NCBI GenBank assembly: GCA_027531565.1
Contig: JAPZSB010000005.1
Location: 372,001-436,000 of the forward strand
Direction: 5' to 3'
DNA length: 64,000 nt
From: Beijerinckiaceae bacterium
Lineage (GTDB): Bacteria > Pseudomonadota > Alphaproteobacteria > Rhizobiales > Beijerinckiaceae
In this document: one piece after another, positions 35,584 to 44,443 of the stretch
How the letters are laid out: each line of letters starts with the position of its first letter
How positions within the stretch are numbered: position 1 is the stretch's first letter
Translations under genes and position numbers: made by a program
Notes under the pieces: model-generated
The model's input: the letters and a program-made list of their open reading frames with translations, nothing else
Database searches by the model: none
What the model was told of the DNA's origin: nothing

Positions 35584-35985
35584 TCAGCCGAAATGGCGGG
35601 CAATCGCCACGGCGCCGGCCGAGGTCACACCGGAAACGAAGGCGCCCCAGCTCATGTCGATCAGGGCGATCCGGACGGTGAAGCCCTCCAGCGTGGCGAG
35701 GTTGGTCAGGTCATAGGTGCCGTAGGCGACAAGCCCGAAAAACGCGCCAAGGGCGAGCGCCCGCAGAACGCTGCCGCTTTCATGGGCGGGAAGAAGCACG
35801 AAAACGGTCAGGCCGATCACGTAGAGGACATAGAAGGCCAGCGCCGCAACGACATTGAACTCCTTCTTGAGCAAGCCGCCGATCTCGGCCTGGTAGAGGT
35901 TCTTGGCGATGACACCGAGCCAGAGAAGATCGATCACCAGCAGGATAAGGGCGGCGCTCGCGGAGAGGATGAGGGTGGATTTCAT
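35584..35985 (-). CDS. DUF2177 family membrane protein
   Basis: A 133-residue membrane protein with four hydrophobic helices. The pairs IDLLWLGVIAKNLYQ (near residue 18) and LVAYGTYDLTNLATLEGF (near 85) match DUF2177. Function unknown; in other bacteria the family is often near lipid or cell-envelope genes. It stands alone between the ABC-F gene and the urt promoter region. Confidence 0.85.
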   Translation of the reverse strand: MKSTLILSASAALILLVIDLLWLGVIAKNLYQAEIGGLLKKEFNVVAALAFYVLYVIGLTVFVLLPAHESGSVLRALALGAFFGLVAYGTYDLTNLATLEGFTVRIALIDMSWGAFVSGVTSAGAVAIARHFG

Positions 35986-36087
35986 GACGGACCTCGCTGC
36001 GTCTCCTTACGTGCCGGCGCGCCATCCGGATCTTTGACCGCAGGGGCAGGCAGGGCTCCCGGAGGCCCGCGCCCCCGCATGAACATT

Positions 36088-36125
36088 CCGCACAAGTTTG
36101 AGGCACGTGCCACCTTTTTGTGCGG
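36088..36125. promoter_or_regulatory. nested dyad upstream of the urt promoter, candidate enhancer site
   Basis: CCGCACAA (36088-36095) and TTGTGCGG (36118-36125) are inverted copies sharing one centre with the inner palindrome GGCACGTGCC (36102-36111). The centre is about 118 bases upstream of the predicted sigma-54 start, a normal place for an NtrC enhancer. GCAC/GTGC half-sites fit NtrC, but the 21-base spans differ from the usual 17, so another activator is possible. Confidence 0.5.
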
Positions 36126-36196
36126 GCCGCGCAGAAAGGCGCCTGGCAGACCGGCTGCCCGGGCCTGTTTCAAGCCTGTTTCATCCGACCCGCTCT

Positions 36197-36213
36197 TTGG
36201 CACGCGAAATGCT
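36197..36213 (+). promoter_or_regulatory. sigma-54 promoter of the urt-ure cluster
   Basis: TTGGCACG-CGAA-ATGCT matches the -24/-12 consensus (YTGGCACGNNNNTTGCW) with one mismatch; GG at 36199-36200 and GC at 36211-36212 are exactly 12 bases apart. Transcription would start near 36224, 27 bases before the urtA ATG. This points to nitrogen control through NtrC, as expected for urea uptake. Confidence 0.82.
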
Positions 36214-36250
36214 GCACTGCATCGTCTCATCCAACGGGGGTTCCACCACA

Positions 36251-37543
36251 ATGACACTCACGCGCCGTTCTCTTCTCGCTACCTCGGCCATGGCGGCTGC
36301 CGCCGCGACCTTGCCCGCCATGCCGGCCTTCGCCCAGTCCGGCGACACGATCAAGGTCGGTATCCTGCATTCGCTCTCGGGCACGATGGCGATCTCGGAA
36401 ACTACCCTCAAGGACGTGATGCTCATGCTCATCGACGAGCAGAACAAGAAGGGCGGGCTTCTCGGCAAGAAGCTCGAGGCGGTCGTGGTCGATCCGGCCT
36501 CGAACTGGCCGCTCTTCGCGGAAAAGGCCCGCGAGCTGATCACGCAGCACAAGGTTGCCGCGACCTTCGGCTGCTGGACCTCGGTGTCGCGCAAGTCGGT
36601 CCTGCCGGTCTTCAAGGAACTGAACAACATCCTCTTCTACCCGGTGCAGTACGAGGGCGAGGAATCCGAGCGCAACGTGTTCTACACCGGCGCCGCGCCG
36701 AACCAGCAGGCGATCCCGGCCGTCGATTATCTGATGTCGAAGGATGGCGGCGAAGTGAAGCGCTGGGTCCTGGCCGGCACCGACTACGTCTATCCGCGCA
36801 CGACCAACAAGATCCTTGAAGCTTACCTCCTCGCCAAGGGCGTGGCCAAGGAAGACATCATGATCAACTACACGCCGTTCGGTCATTCGGACTGGCAGAC
36901 CATCGTCGCCGACATCAAGAAGTTCGGCTCGGCCGGCAAGAAGACCGCCGTCGTCTCGACGATCAACGGCGATGCCAACGTGCCGTTCTACAAGGAACTC
37001 GGCAATGCCGGCATCAAGGCGACCGACATCCCGGTTGTGGCCTTCTCGGTTGGTGAGGAAGAACTCGCCGGCATCGACACCAAGCCGCTGGTCGGCCATC
37101 TCGCGGCCTGGAACTACTTCCAGTCGGTGAAGAACCCGGCCAACGAAGCCTTCATCAAGCAGTGGAAGGCCTACAAGAAGTCGGACAAGGCCGTCACCAA
37201 CGACCCGATGGAAGCCCACGTGATCGGCTTCAACATGTGGATCAAGGCCGTCGAGAAGGCCAAGTCGGTCGCTCCGGATGCCGTGATCGATGCCATCGTC
37301 GGCGTCGAGGTTCCGAACCTCACCGGCGGCATCTCGAAGATGCTCCCGAACCACCACATCACCAAGCCGGTCCTGATCGGCGAGATCCGCGCCGACGGCC
37401 AGTTCGACGTGGTCTGGCAGACCAAGGACCTCGTCCCCGGTGACGCCTGGACCGACCATCTCGAAGGGTCGAAGGACCTCGAAGCCGACTGGGTCAACCT
37501 CAAGTGCGGCAACTACAACACCAAGCTGAAGAAGTGCGGCTGA
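36251..37543 (+). CDS. urtA: urea ABC transporter substrate-binding protein
   Basis: A 430-residue periplasmic urea-binding protein. The signal peptide has a twin arginine (LTRRSLLATS) and ends near PAFAQS. The stretches ILHSLSGTMAISETTLKDV, FGCWTSVSRKSVLPVF and NNILFYPVQYEGEE are strongly characteristic of UrtA. The ATG at 36251 lies 38 bases behind the sigma-54 element; upstream in-frame codons would run through the promoter. It heads urtABCDE, which is followed directly by urease genes. Confidence 0.97.
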   Translation: MTLTRRSLLATSAMAAAAATLPAMPAFAQSGDTIKVGILHSLSGTMAISETTLKDVMLMLIDEQNKKGGLLGKKLEAVVVDPASNWPLFAEKARELITQHKVAATFGCWTSVSRKSVLPVFKELNNILFYPVQYEGEESERNVFYTGAAPNQQAIPAVDYLMSKDGGEVKRWVLAGTDYVYPRTTNKILEAYLLAKGVAKEDIMINYTPFGHSDWQTIVADIKKFGSAGKKTAVVSTINGDANVPFYKELGNAGIKATDIPVVAFSVGEEELAGIDTKPLVGHLAAWNYFQSVKNPANEAFIKQWKAYKKSDKAVTNDPMEAHVIGFNMWIKAVEKAKSVAPDAVIDAIVGVEVPNLTGGISKMLPNHHITKPVLIGEIRADGQFDVVWQTKDLVPGDAWTDHLEGSKDLEADWVNLKCGNYNTKLKKCG

Positions 37544-37569
37544 TCGAAGCCGCCTGACCTCGCGCATCC

Positions 37570-37613
37570 ACCGGCCGGGTTCGCCCGGCCGGTTTCCCCG
37601 GCCTCATGCCGGG
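37570..37613 (+). repeat. two stem-loops between urtA and urtB
   Basis: The first is a perfect 10-base stem ACCGGCCGGG/CCCGGCCGGT closed by TTCG (37570-37593); the second is CCCGGC/GCCGGG around CTCAT (37597-37613). Only TTTCC follows the first, so termination would be weak. Protection of urtA mRNA from 3' decay, giving excess binding protein, is the likelier role. Confidence 0.7.
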
Positions 37614-37643
37614 CTTCCGAGACCGTGCCTTCGAGAGGCTCCC

Positions 37644-39260
37644 GTGCGCATCATCCGCTTGCCCCTGACAGCCCTTCGCTGGGTCGCCTCCTGCCTGCTC
37701 CTCGGCCTCGTTTTCACGCATGCGGCCCAGGCCGGCCCGCTCGACGACGCCGCAGCGCTCTTCGCCAAGGACAGCTTCACCGATACTGCACGGGCCATCG
37801 AACTCGTGGCGGAATCCGGCGCCGAGCATGCCGGACCCGCCATCGAGGCGCTGAATGACCGCCGGCTCTTCGTGGCCGCCGACCAGACCGTCTATTTCCG
37901 CGATGCCGCCGGCGCCTTCATTGCCCTCGTCAGCGGCGCGAAACTCCCGTCCGAGCCGGCAGGCGGCAACGGCGTCCGCGTCAATAATCGCATCCGAAGC
38001 GTCATCAATACCGCACTCGGCACGCTGACCCTGCAATCTCCCGATCCAGCGAAGCGCCGCGCCGCTGCGGAAGCGGTGTTCAAGTCGCGCTCGCCGGACA
38101 GCGAGACAGCCCTTCAGGCGGCCATCCGTAACGAGAAGATCGCGCCCATCCGCGAGATCCAGCAAACCGCGCTGGCCGCGATCATCGCCACCGCGCCGAA
38201 CCGCAGCGATATCGATCGCCTCGCCGCCATCGAGGTGCTGAAGGAGCGCGGCGACCGCGAGGCGCTGACCCCGCTGAACCAGATCCCGGCCGAGGCCGGC
38301 GCCAATGTGAAGGACGCCGCGAAGGCTGCTGTCCAGACGATCAACAACCGGCTGGCCACCTGGTCCGCCGTCCAGAACGCCTGGTATGGCGTCTCGCTCG
38401 GCTCTGTCCTCCTGCTGGCCGCCATCGGCCTTGCCATCACCTTCGGCGTCATGGGCATCATCAACATGGCCCATGGCGAGATGGTGATGATCGGCGCTTA
38501 TGCCACCTTCATCATCCAGGAAATCATCCGCCAGAACGCGCCGGGCCTGTTCGAATATTCCCTCGCCATCGCCATTCCCGCCGCCTTCATCATTGCCGGC
38601 ACCATCGGGATCGCAATGGAAAGGCTGGTCATCCGGCATCTCTATGGCCGGCCGCTCGAAACGCTGCTGGCCACCTGGGGTATCTCGCTGATCCTGATGC
38701 AGGCCATCCGCACTCTTTTCGGCCCGACCAACCGCGAGGTCGGTGCCCCGGCCTTCATGTCCGGCTCCTTCCGGATCGGCCTGATCGACATCACCTATGG
38801 CCGCGTCTGGATCGTCGGCTTCGCGCTGGTGGTCTTCTTCGCGGTGCTGGCGCTGCTGCGCTTCACGCCGCTCGGCCTGCAGATGCGCGCCGTGACGCAG
38901 AACCGCCGCATGGCCGCCTCGATGGGCATCCGCACCGCCCGCGTCGACGCGCTGACCTTCGGCCTCGGCTCCGGGATTGCCGGCCTCGCGGGCGTGGCGC
39001 TCAGCCAGATCGACAATGTCAGTCCCAATCTCGGCCAGAGCTACATCATCGACAGCTTCATGGTCGTGGTCTTCGGCGGAGTGGGCAATCTCTGGGGCAC
39101 GCTGGTCGCGGCCCTGTCGCTCGGGATCGCGAACAAGTTCCTGGAACCCTTCGCCGGTGCCGTGCTCGGCAAGATCGCGCTGCTCGTCTTCATCATCCTC
39201 TTCATCCAGAAGCGTCCACGCGGGCTGTTCGCGCTGAAGGGCAGGGCGGTGGAACAATGA
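37644..39260 (+). CDS. urtB: urea ABC transporter permease UrtB
   Basis: A 538-residue UrtB. Residues 1-29 form a signal peptide, about 30-240 a periplasmic helical domain found only in UrtB-type permeases, and about 250-530 a LivH-like permease (GVMGIINMAHGEMVMIGAYA, VFGGVGNLWGT). The start is GTG 37644 with GAGAGG upstream. It forms the channel with UrtC; the stop overlaps the urtC ATG (ATGA). Confidence 0.96.
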   Translation: MRIIRLPLTALRWVASCLLLGLVFTHAAQAGPLDDAAALFAKDSFTDTARAIELVAESGAEHAGPAIEALNDRRLFVAADQTVYFRDAAGAFIALVSGAKLPSEPAGGNGVRVNNRIRSVINTALGTLTLQSPDPAKRRAAAEAVFKSRSPDSETALQAAIRNEKIAPIREIQQTALAAIIATAPNRSDIDRLAAIEVLKERGDREALTPLNQIPAEAGANVKDAAKAAVQTINNRLATWSAVQNAWYGVSLGSVLLLAAIGLAITFGVMGIINMAHGEMVMIGAYATFIIQEIIRQNAPGLFEYSLAIAIPAAFIIAGTIGIAMERLVIRHLYGRPLETLLATWGISLILMQAIRTLFGPTNREVGAPAFMSGSFRIGLIDITYGRVWIVGFALVVFFAVLALLRFTPLGLQMRAVTQNRRMAASMGIRTARVDALTFGLGSGIAGLAGVALSQIDNVSPNLGQSYIIDSFMVVVFGGVGNLWGTLVAALSLGIANKFLEPFAGAVLGKIALLVFIILFIQKRPRGLFALKGRAVEQ

Positions 39261-40399
39261 TCACCCAGGCGATCCTCGCCCGGCTCGACCTGCGCGGCCG
39301 GCTGTTCCTCGGCGCCATCCTTGCGGCGCTGGTCCTCGTGCCGGTGCTCAATCTCGTGGTGCCCGCCGGCTCGCCCTTCCATGTCCCGACCTGGCTGGTG
39401 AGCCTGCTCGGCAAATATCTCTGCTACGCGATCCTCGCCCTCGCGCTCGATCTGGTCTGGGGCTATTGCGGCATCCTCAGCCTCGGCCACGGTGCCTTTT
39501 TCGCGCTCGGCGGCTATGCGATGGGCATGTACCTGATGCGCCAGATCGGCACTCGCGGGGTCTATGGCCATCCGGTCCTCCCGGATTTCATGGTCTTCCT
39601 GAACTGGAAGGAGCTGCCCTGGTTCTGGTACGGCTTCGACATGTTCCCCTTCGCCCTGCTGATGGTCTTCCTCGCGCCGGGCATCCTCGCCTTCGTCTTC
39701 GGCTGGTTCGCCTTCCGCAGCCGCGTCACCGGCGTCTATCTCTCGATCATCACCCAGGCGCTGACCTACGCGCTGATGCTCGCCTTTTTCCGGAATGATA
39801 TGGGTTTCGGCGGCAATAACGGGCTGACCGACTTCAAGGACATCGTCGGCTTCCCGGTCCAGGCGCAGGGAACCCGTGTTGCCCTTTTCGCCCTGACGCT
39901 GATCGCCCTCGCGGGCAGCTACATCCTCGCCCGGGCCATCGTCACCTCGAAGGCCGGCAAGGTGCTGGTGGCCGTGCGCGACGCCGAGAGCCGGACGCGC
40001 TTCCTCGGCTTCCGGGTCGAGCGCTACAAGCTCTTCGTCTTCACCCTTTCGGCCATGATGGCGGGCCTGGCCGGCGCGCTCTACGTGCCGCAGGTCGGCA
40101 TCATCAACCCGAGCGAATTCGCGCCCGGCAACTCGATCGAGGTGGTGATCTGGGTCGCCGTGGGCGGCCGCGGCACGCTGGTCGGTGCGGCGATCGGGGC
40201 GATCCTCGTCAATTTCGCCAAGACCACCTTCACCACAGGGGCGCTGGCGCCGTACTGGCTCTTCGCCCTCGGCGGGCTGTTCGTGCTGACGACGCTCTAC
40301 ATGCCCAAGGGCGTGATCGGCACCTATGCCGAATGGCGCGAGAAGCGCCGCGAGCGGGCGACCCTCGCGGCCCATGCTGCCAGCAAGCCGGCGGAGTGA
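39257..40399 (+). CDS. urtC: urea ABC transporter permease UrtC
   Basis: A 380-residue LivM-like permease of the urea transporter. The stretch WGYCGILSLGHGAFFALGGYAMGMYLMRQ is typical of UrtC (key parts at about residues 69-95), and NDMGFGGNNGLTDFKD follows in the middle. The gene overlaps urtB by 4 bases and is followed after 3 bases by urtD. Confidence 0.96.
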   Translation: MITQAILARLDLRGRLFLGAILAALVLVPVLNLVVPAGSPFHVPTWLVSLLGKYLCYAILALALDLVWGYCGILSLGHGAFFALGGYAMGMYLMRQIGTRGVYGHPVLPDFMVFLNWKELPWFWYGFDMFPFALLMVFLAPGILAFVFGWFAFRSRVTGVYLSIITQALTYALMLAFFRNDMGFGGNNGLTDFKDIVGFPVQAQGTRVALFALTLIALAGSYILARAIVTSKAGKVLVAVRDAESRTRFLGFRVERYKLFVFTLSAMMAGLAGALYVPQVGIINPSEFAPGNSIEVVIWVAVGGRGTLVGAAIGAILVNFAKTTFTTGALAPYWLFALGGLFVLTTLYMPKGVIGTYAEWREKRRERATLAAHAASKPAE

Positions 40400-40402
40400 G
40401 CC

Positions 40403-41155
40403 ATGAACCTGCCGGTCACCTCCTTCCTGCTCTATCTCGACGGCGTCTCGGTGGCCTTTGACGGCTTCCGCGCGATCAATTCGCTCGCCCTGACCATCCT
40501 GCCGGGCGAAATGCGCGCGATCATCGGCCCGAACGGCGCCGGCAAGACCACGATGATGGACATCATCACCGGCAAGACGAAACCGGATACCGGGGACGTG
40601 CTGTTCAACGGTTCGGTCGATCTCACCCGGCTTGATGAGGCCGCCATCGCCAATCTCGGCATCGGCCGGAAATTCCAGAAACCGACCGTCTTCGAGATGC
40701 ACACGGTGGAAGACAATCTCCGCCTTGCGCTCAAGGCGGACCGCCGCGTCTTCAGCACGCTGTTCTGGAAGGACAGCGAGAGCGAGCGCGGGAAGATCAA
40801 CCGCATCCTCGCGACCATCCGGCTTGAGCACCTGCGTGACGCTTCGGCTGCCAATCTCAGCCATGGCCAGAAGCAATGGCTGGAAATCGGCATGCTGCTG
40901 GCGCAGGACCCCAAATTATTGCTGGTCGACGAGCCGGTGGCCGGCATGACAGATGCCGAGACAGAGGCGACGGCACATCTCCTCAAGGAAATCGCGAAGG
41001 ACCATTCAGTGATCGTCGTCGAGCATGACATGGCCTTCGTGCGCGAACTCGGCGTCAAGGTCACCGTGCTGCATGAAGGATCGGTGCTGGCGGAAGGCCC
41101 GCTCGACACCGTGAGCGCGGATCCCCGCGTGATCGAAGTCTATCTGGGGCGCTGA
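40403..41155 (+). CDS. urtD: urea ABC transporter ATPase UrtD
   Basis: A 250-residue ABC ATPase (LivG-like). Walker A GPNGAGKTT is near residue 45, the signature is LSHGQKQWLEIGMLL, and Walker B LLLVDEPVAGM. GMTDAET and the C-terminal VIEVYLGR are typical of UrtD. It powers urea import together with UrtE. Confidence 0.96.
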   Translation: MNLPVTSFLLYLDGVSVAFDGFRAINSLALTILPGEMRAIIGPNGAGKTTMMDIITGKTKPDTGDVLFNGSVDLTRLDEAAIANLGIGRKFQKPTVFEMHTVEDNLRLALKADRRVFSTLFWKDSESERGKINRILATIRLEHLRDASAANLSHGQKQWLEIGMLLAQDPKLLLVDEPVAGMTDAETEATAHLLKEIAKDHSVIVVEHDMAFVRELGVKVTVLHEGSVLAEGPLDTVSADPRVIEVYLGR

Positions 41156-41156
41156 C

Positions 41157-41852
41157 ATGCTGAGCGTGGAAAATCTCGACCTGCATTACGGCGCGGCCCA
41201 GGCGCTGCGGTCGGTTTCCGTGACGGCGGAACTCGGCAAGGTCACCTGCGTGATCGGCCGCAACGGCGTCGGCAAGACCTCGCTCTGCCGGGCGATTACC
41301 GGGCAGCAGAAAGGCTCGCGCGGCAAGATCCTCTTCGACGGCGTCGATATCGGCGGGCTGCCGCCCTCGGAGCGGGCCCGCGCCGGCATCGGCTTCGTGC
41401 CGCAGGGCCGCGAGATCTTCCCGCTTCTGACCGTCGAGGAAAACCTGAAGACCGGCTTCGCGCCGCTCAGGGTGGGGGATCGGTTCATCCCGGCGGAAAT
41501 CTACGACCTGTTCCCCGTGCTGAAATCCATGCTCGGCCGGCGCGGGGGAGACCTGTCCGGCGGGCAGCAACAACAGCTTGCCATCGGCCGCGCGCTGGTG
41601 ATGCGGCCGCGCCTGCTGATCCTCGACGAACCGACCGAGGGCATCCAGCCCTCCATCATCAAGGATATCGGCCGCGCGATCACCCATCTCGCCGGGCTGG
41701 GCACCATGGCCATCGTCCTCGTCGAGCAGTATTTCGATTTCGCCCGGGAGCTTGCCGACAGCTTCATTCTGATGGAACGTGGCGAGGTCGTCATGGCGGG
41801 GGATGCGAAACGGATGGCCGAAGATGATGTCCGGCAACGCCTTGCGCTCTGA
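41157..41852 (+). CDS. urtE: urea ABC transporter ATPase UrtE
   Basis: A 231-residue LivF-like ABC ATPase. Walker A GRNGVGKTS is near residue 35, the signature LSGGQQQQLAIGRAL near 135, and LLILDEPTEGIQPSII is the UrtE-type Walker B. It begins 1 base after urtD and its 3' end overlaps the start of ureD by about 26 bases, tying urea uptake to urease synthesis. Confidence 0.96.
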   Translation: MLSVENLDLHYGAAQALRSVSVTAELGKVTCVIGRNGVGKTSLCRAITGQQKGSRGKILFDGVDIGGLPPSERARAGIGFVPQGREIFPLLTVEENLKTGFAPLRVGDRFIPAEIYDLFPVLKSMLGRRGGDLSGGQQQQLAIGRALVMRPRLLILDEPTEGIQPSIIKDIGRAITHLAGLGTMAIVLVEQYFDFARELADSFILMERGEVVMAGDAKRMAEDDVRQRLAL

Positions 41853-42690
41853 AGCCGGGGGCATCCGGCTTCCGTCCGCCGTCCGGGTCGGTGCCCGACT
41901 CCGGCTCGGCCTCGCGCATCTCGACGGCCAGTCCCGGCTGACGGAACGCCACGAGGCCGGCGCCTTCCGCTTCCGCTTTCCCCGCGCGCATGGCCGCCCG
42001 CCAGAGGCGGTGCTTGTCAATGTGGCCGGGGGCCTCGCCGGTGGCGATTCCGTCTCGATCGAGCTTCGGCTCGGCCCGGGCGCCGAACTGACGCTCACCA
42101 GCGCCACCGCCGAGCGGATCTACCGTTCCGATGGCTCGCCGACCCGCCTGTCGAACAAGCTGGAAATCGGCCCGGACGCCCGCATGCTGTGGCTGCCGCA
42201 GGAGACGATCCTGTTCGAGCAGGCGGCCATCGAGCGGCAATTCGAGATCGATCTCGCCGCGACCGGCCGGCTGGTTCTGGGCGAGATGCTCTATTTCGGT
42301 CGTGTCGCCTCGGGCGAGACCTTCACCTGCGGAGCGATCCGTGACCGCTGGCGCCTGCGCCGTGAGGGACGGCTGGCCTTTGCCGAGGACCTGCGGCTCG
42401 ATCTCGCCGGCGGCGGGGCCCTGCGTGACCCCGTCGCCCTTGGCGAGCACGTCGCGCTCGGCACGTTGCTTCTGGCGCTCGATGAGCCGCAGGACCTGCT
42501 GAGTGCGATCCGCGACATTCTGGCCGAGGAGCCCGGCCTCGAAATCGGCACCACGCTGATCGATGGCCTTGTCTTGCTGCGTGCCGCCGGCAAGGATGCT
42601 GCCCTGTTGCGCCGCAGGCTTTTGCAGGTGGCGCGTTTCGTGCTCGGGCGGATCGGCCTGCCGTATCCGCGCGCCTTCACCAATGAATGA
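41827..42690 (+). CDS. ureD: urease accessory protein UreD
   Basis: About 287 residues of UreD/UreH, the urease accessory protein that binds apo-urease and docks UreF and UreG. Family stretches are VLVNVAGGLAGGDS (near residue 58), TSATAERIYRS and LPQETILFEQAAI. Paired ATG codons at 41824 and 41827 both give a normal length; starts further upstream would copy urtE in another frame. It is the first urease gene of the cluster. Confidence 0.94.
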   Translation: MSGNALRSEAGGIRLPSAVRVGARLRLGLAHLDGQSRLTERHEAGAFRFRFPRAHGRPPEAVLVNVAGGLAGGDSVSIELRLGPGAELTLTSATAERIYRSDGSPTRLSNKLEIGPDARMLWLPQETILFEQAAIERQFEIDLAATGRLVLGEMLYFGRVASGETFTCGAIRDRWRLRREGRLAFAEDLRLDLAGGGALRDPVALGEHVALGTLLLALDEPQDLLSAIRDILAEEPGLEIGTTLIDGLVLLRAAGKDAALLRRRLLQVARFVLGRIGLPYPRAFTNE

Positions 42691-42717
42691 GACCTTTGAA
42701 GTGATTGAGAACTGCCG

Positions 42718-43020
42718 ATGAATCTGACGCCGCGCGAAAAAGACAAGCTGCTGATTGCGATGGCCGCCATCGTCGCCCGCCGCCGGCTGGAGCGGGGCGT
42801 GAAGCTCAACCACCCCGAATGCATCGCCCTGATCTCCGATTTCGTGATGGAGGGCGCGCGCGATGGCCGCTCGGTGGCCGAGCTGATGGATGCCGCCGCG
42901 AAGATCCTGACGCGGGATCAGGTCATGCCCGGCATTGCCGAGATGATCCACGATATCCAGGTCGAGGCAACCTTTCCGGACGGGACCAAGCTGGTCACCG
43001 TCCATGATCCGATACGTTAA
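42718..43020 (+). CDS. ureA: urease gamma subunit
   Basis: A 100-residue urease gamma subunit, full length. The sequence begins [20 protein letters not shown] and contains [20 protein letters not shown] and a C-terminal [14 protein letters not shown], all standard. It assembles with UreB and UreC into the (UreABC)3 trimer. It is separated from ureB by two genes that are not structural subunits. Confidence 0.97.
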   Translation: MNLTPREKDKLLIAMAAIVARRRLERGVKLNHPECIALISDFVMEGARDGRSVAELMDAAAKILTRDQVMPGIAEMIHDIQVEATFPDGTKLVTVHDPIR

Positions 43021-43058
43021 GAAACGCCTGCAAATAGCGAAAGAAAGGAGGAAAGACC

Positions 43059-43541
43059 ATGATCCGGACCGGCATTCTGGCTTTCCTCGTTGCTGTTGCC
43101 ACAGCCTTGCCGGCACCGGGACAGGCGCATCCGCCCTCGAAGCTTTCGGTCCACGGGCAGGCCGGCATTGCCGAGGAGCTCACGGCCTTCCGCAAGGCGC
43201 TCGTCGAGGCTGTGAACGCGAAGGATGCAGCGAAGCTCCGCCAGTTCTACGCCGAGGATTTCACCCACACGCACACGACCTCCGCGCAGGATGGCCGCGA
43301 TGCCCGGATCGTCGCGCTGCTCGCGGGCGACCCGGTCATCGAGAATGCGCCGGTCGAGGATCTGAAGATCCGCGTCCATGCCGGCGGCTGGGTGGCCATC
43401 GCTACCGGCATCAGCCCGATTATCGCCCGGTCGGACGGCAAGACCTATGCCGTCCACTGGACCACAACCTATGTCCGCAACGAGGCAGGCTGGCAGGTTG
43501 CTGCCAGCCACGCCACGCGCGGTCGCGAATGGAAGAACTGA
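43059..43541 (+). CDS. exported NTF2-like (DUF4440-type) protein
   Basis: A 160-residue protein with a signal peptide (cleavage near PGQAHP) and one NTF2-like/SnoaL domain (EELTAFRKALVEAVNAKDAA through the C-terminal VNASHATRG-like strand). AGAAAGGAGGAAAGACC precedes the ATG. The domain binds small molecules or acts as an isomerase in other proteins; nothing shows catalysis here. It is inside the urease operon between ureA and hupE/ureJ. A role in the periplasm would not be directly in urea hydrolysis. Confidence 0.75.
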   Translation: MIRTGILAFLVAVATALPAPGQAHPPSKLSVHGQAGIAEELTAFRKALVEAVNAKDAAKLRQFYAEDFTHTHTTSAQDGRDARIVALLAGDPVIENAPVEDLKIRVHAGGWVAIATGISPIIARSDGKTYAVHWTTTYVRNEAGWQVAASHATRGREWKN

Positions 43542-43551
43542 AGGGATTGCC

Positions 43552-44127
43552 ATGCTCCGTCCTGCTTTCACCCGCCTTGCTGTTGCCGCCGGCCTGACCC
43601 TGCTGGCCGCGCCGGCCTTCGCCCATGACGGCCATGGCGGGGGCTTTGCTGCCGGTTTCCTGCATCCAGTCGGCGGGGCAGACCATGTCCTCGCCATGCT
43701 GGCCGTTGGCCTCTGGGCGGCTTTCCGGGGCGGAAACGCCATTCCTGGCTGGCCGGCCGCCTTCGTGGCGGCCATGCTGGCCGGCTTCGCTCTGGCGCCG
43801 ATCTTCGGCACGCTGCCCGGCCTCGAGGCGATGATCACCTCCACCGTCATCCTGCTCGGCGGCGCGCTGGCCCTCGGTTTCCGGGCACCTGTCGCGGCAG
43901 GGGCGACGTTGATTGCCCTGGCGGGCGCGGTGCATGGCTATGCCCATGGCCTCGAAATGGAAGGGAACGCGCTGGCCTTCGGCAGCGGCTTCGCGCTGGC
44001 CACCGCCGCCCTGCATGGCGCCGGCATCGCATTCGGCCTCGGCCTGACGCGGCTGGCCTCGTCGCGGCTCCTTCAGGCAGCGGGCGGCCTCGCGGCAGCG
44101 GCCGGCCTTGTTCTGGCAATGGCGTGA
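43552..44127 (+). CDS. ureJ: HupE/UreJ family nickel permease-like protein
   Basis: A 191-residue HupE/UreJ membrane protein with signal peptide and about six helices. The N-terminal His motif [21 protein letters not shown] near residue 25-45 is the family mark and probably binds nickel. Its place in the urease operon favours nickel uptake for urease maturation. The ATG at 43552 is set by the signal peptide; the preceding gene ends 10 bases before. Confidence 0.9.
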   Translation: MLRPAFTRLAVAAGLTLLAAPAFAHDGHGGGFAAGFLHPVGGADHVLAMLAVGLWAAFRGGNAIPGWPAAFVAAMLAGFALAPIFGTLPGLEAMITSTVILLGGALALGFRAPVAAGATLIALAGAVHGYAHGLEMEGNALAFGSGFALATAALHGAGIAFGLGLTRLASSRLLQAAGGLAAAAGLVLAMA

Positions 44128-44134
44128 GGCAGGC

Positions 44135-44440
44135 ATGATCCCCGGCGAGATTTTCCCCAAAGACGGCGACATCTCCCTCAACGAGGGCCGCGAGACGCTG
44201 ACGCTCACCGTCTCCAATACCGGCAACCGGCCAATCCAGGTCGGCAGCCATTACCATTTCTTCGAGACCAATAACGGCCTCCGCTTCGACCGCGACAAGG
44301 CGCGCGGCTTCCGGCTCGACATTCCTGCCGGCACCGCCGTGCGCTTCGAGCCCGGCCAGACCCGCGAGGTCCGCCTTGTCGCGATTTCCGGCAAGCGCGA
44401 GGTGTATGGGTTTCAGCAGAAAGTGATGGGGCGGGTGTGA
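44135..44440 (+). CDS. ureB: urease beta subunit
   Basis: A 101-residue urease beta subunit. [20 protein letters not shown] at the start and [20 protein letters not shown] are diagnostic. Length is complete. It begins 7 bases after ureJ and is followed by a foreign-looking small gene instead of ureC. Confidence 0.97.
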   Translation: MIPGEIFPKDGDISLNEGRETLTLTVSNTGNRPIQVGSHYHFFETNNGLRFDRDKARGFRLDIPAGTAVRFEPGQTREVRLVAISGKREVYGFQQKVMGRV

Positions 44441-44443
44441 TTG

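Noticed and set aside
39041-40876. A 611-residue minus-strand open frame
   Set aside because: Antisense to urtB, urtC and urtD; low-complexity charged sequence.
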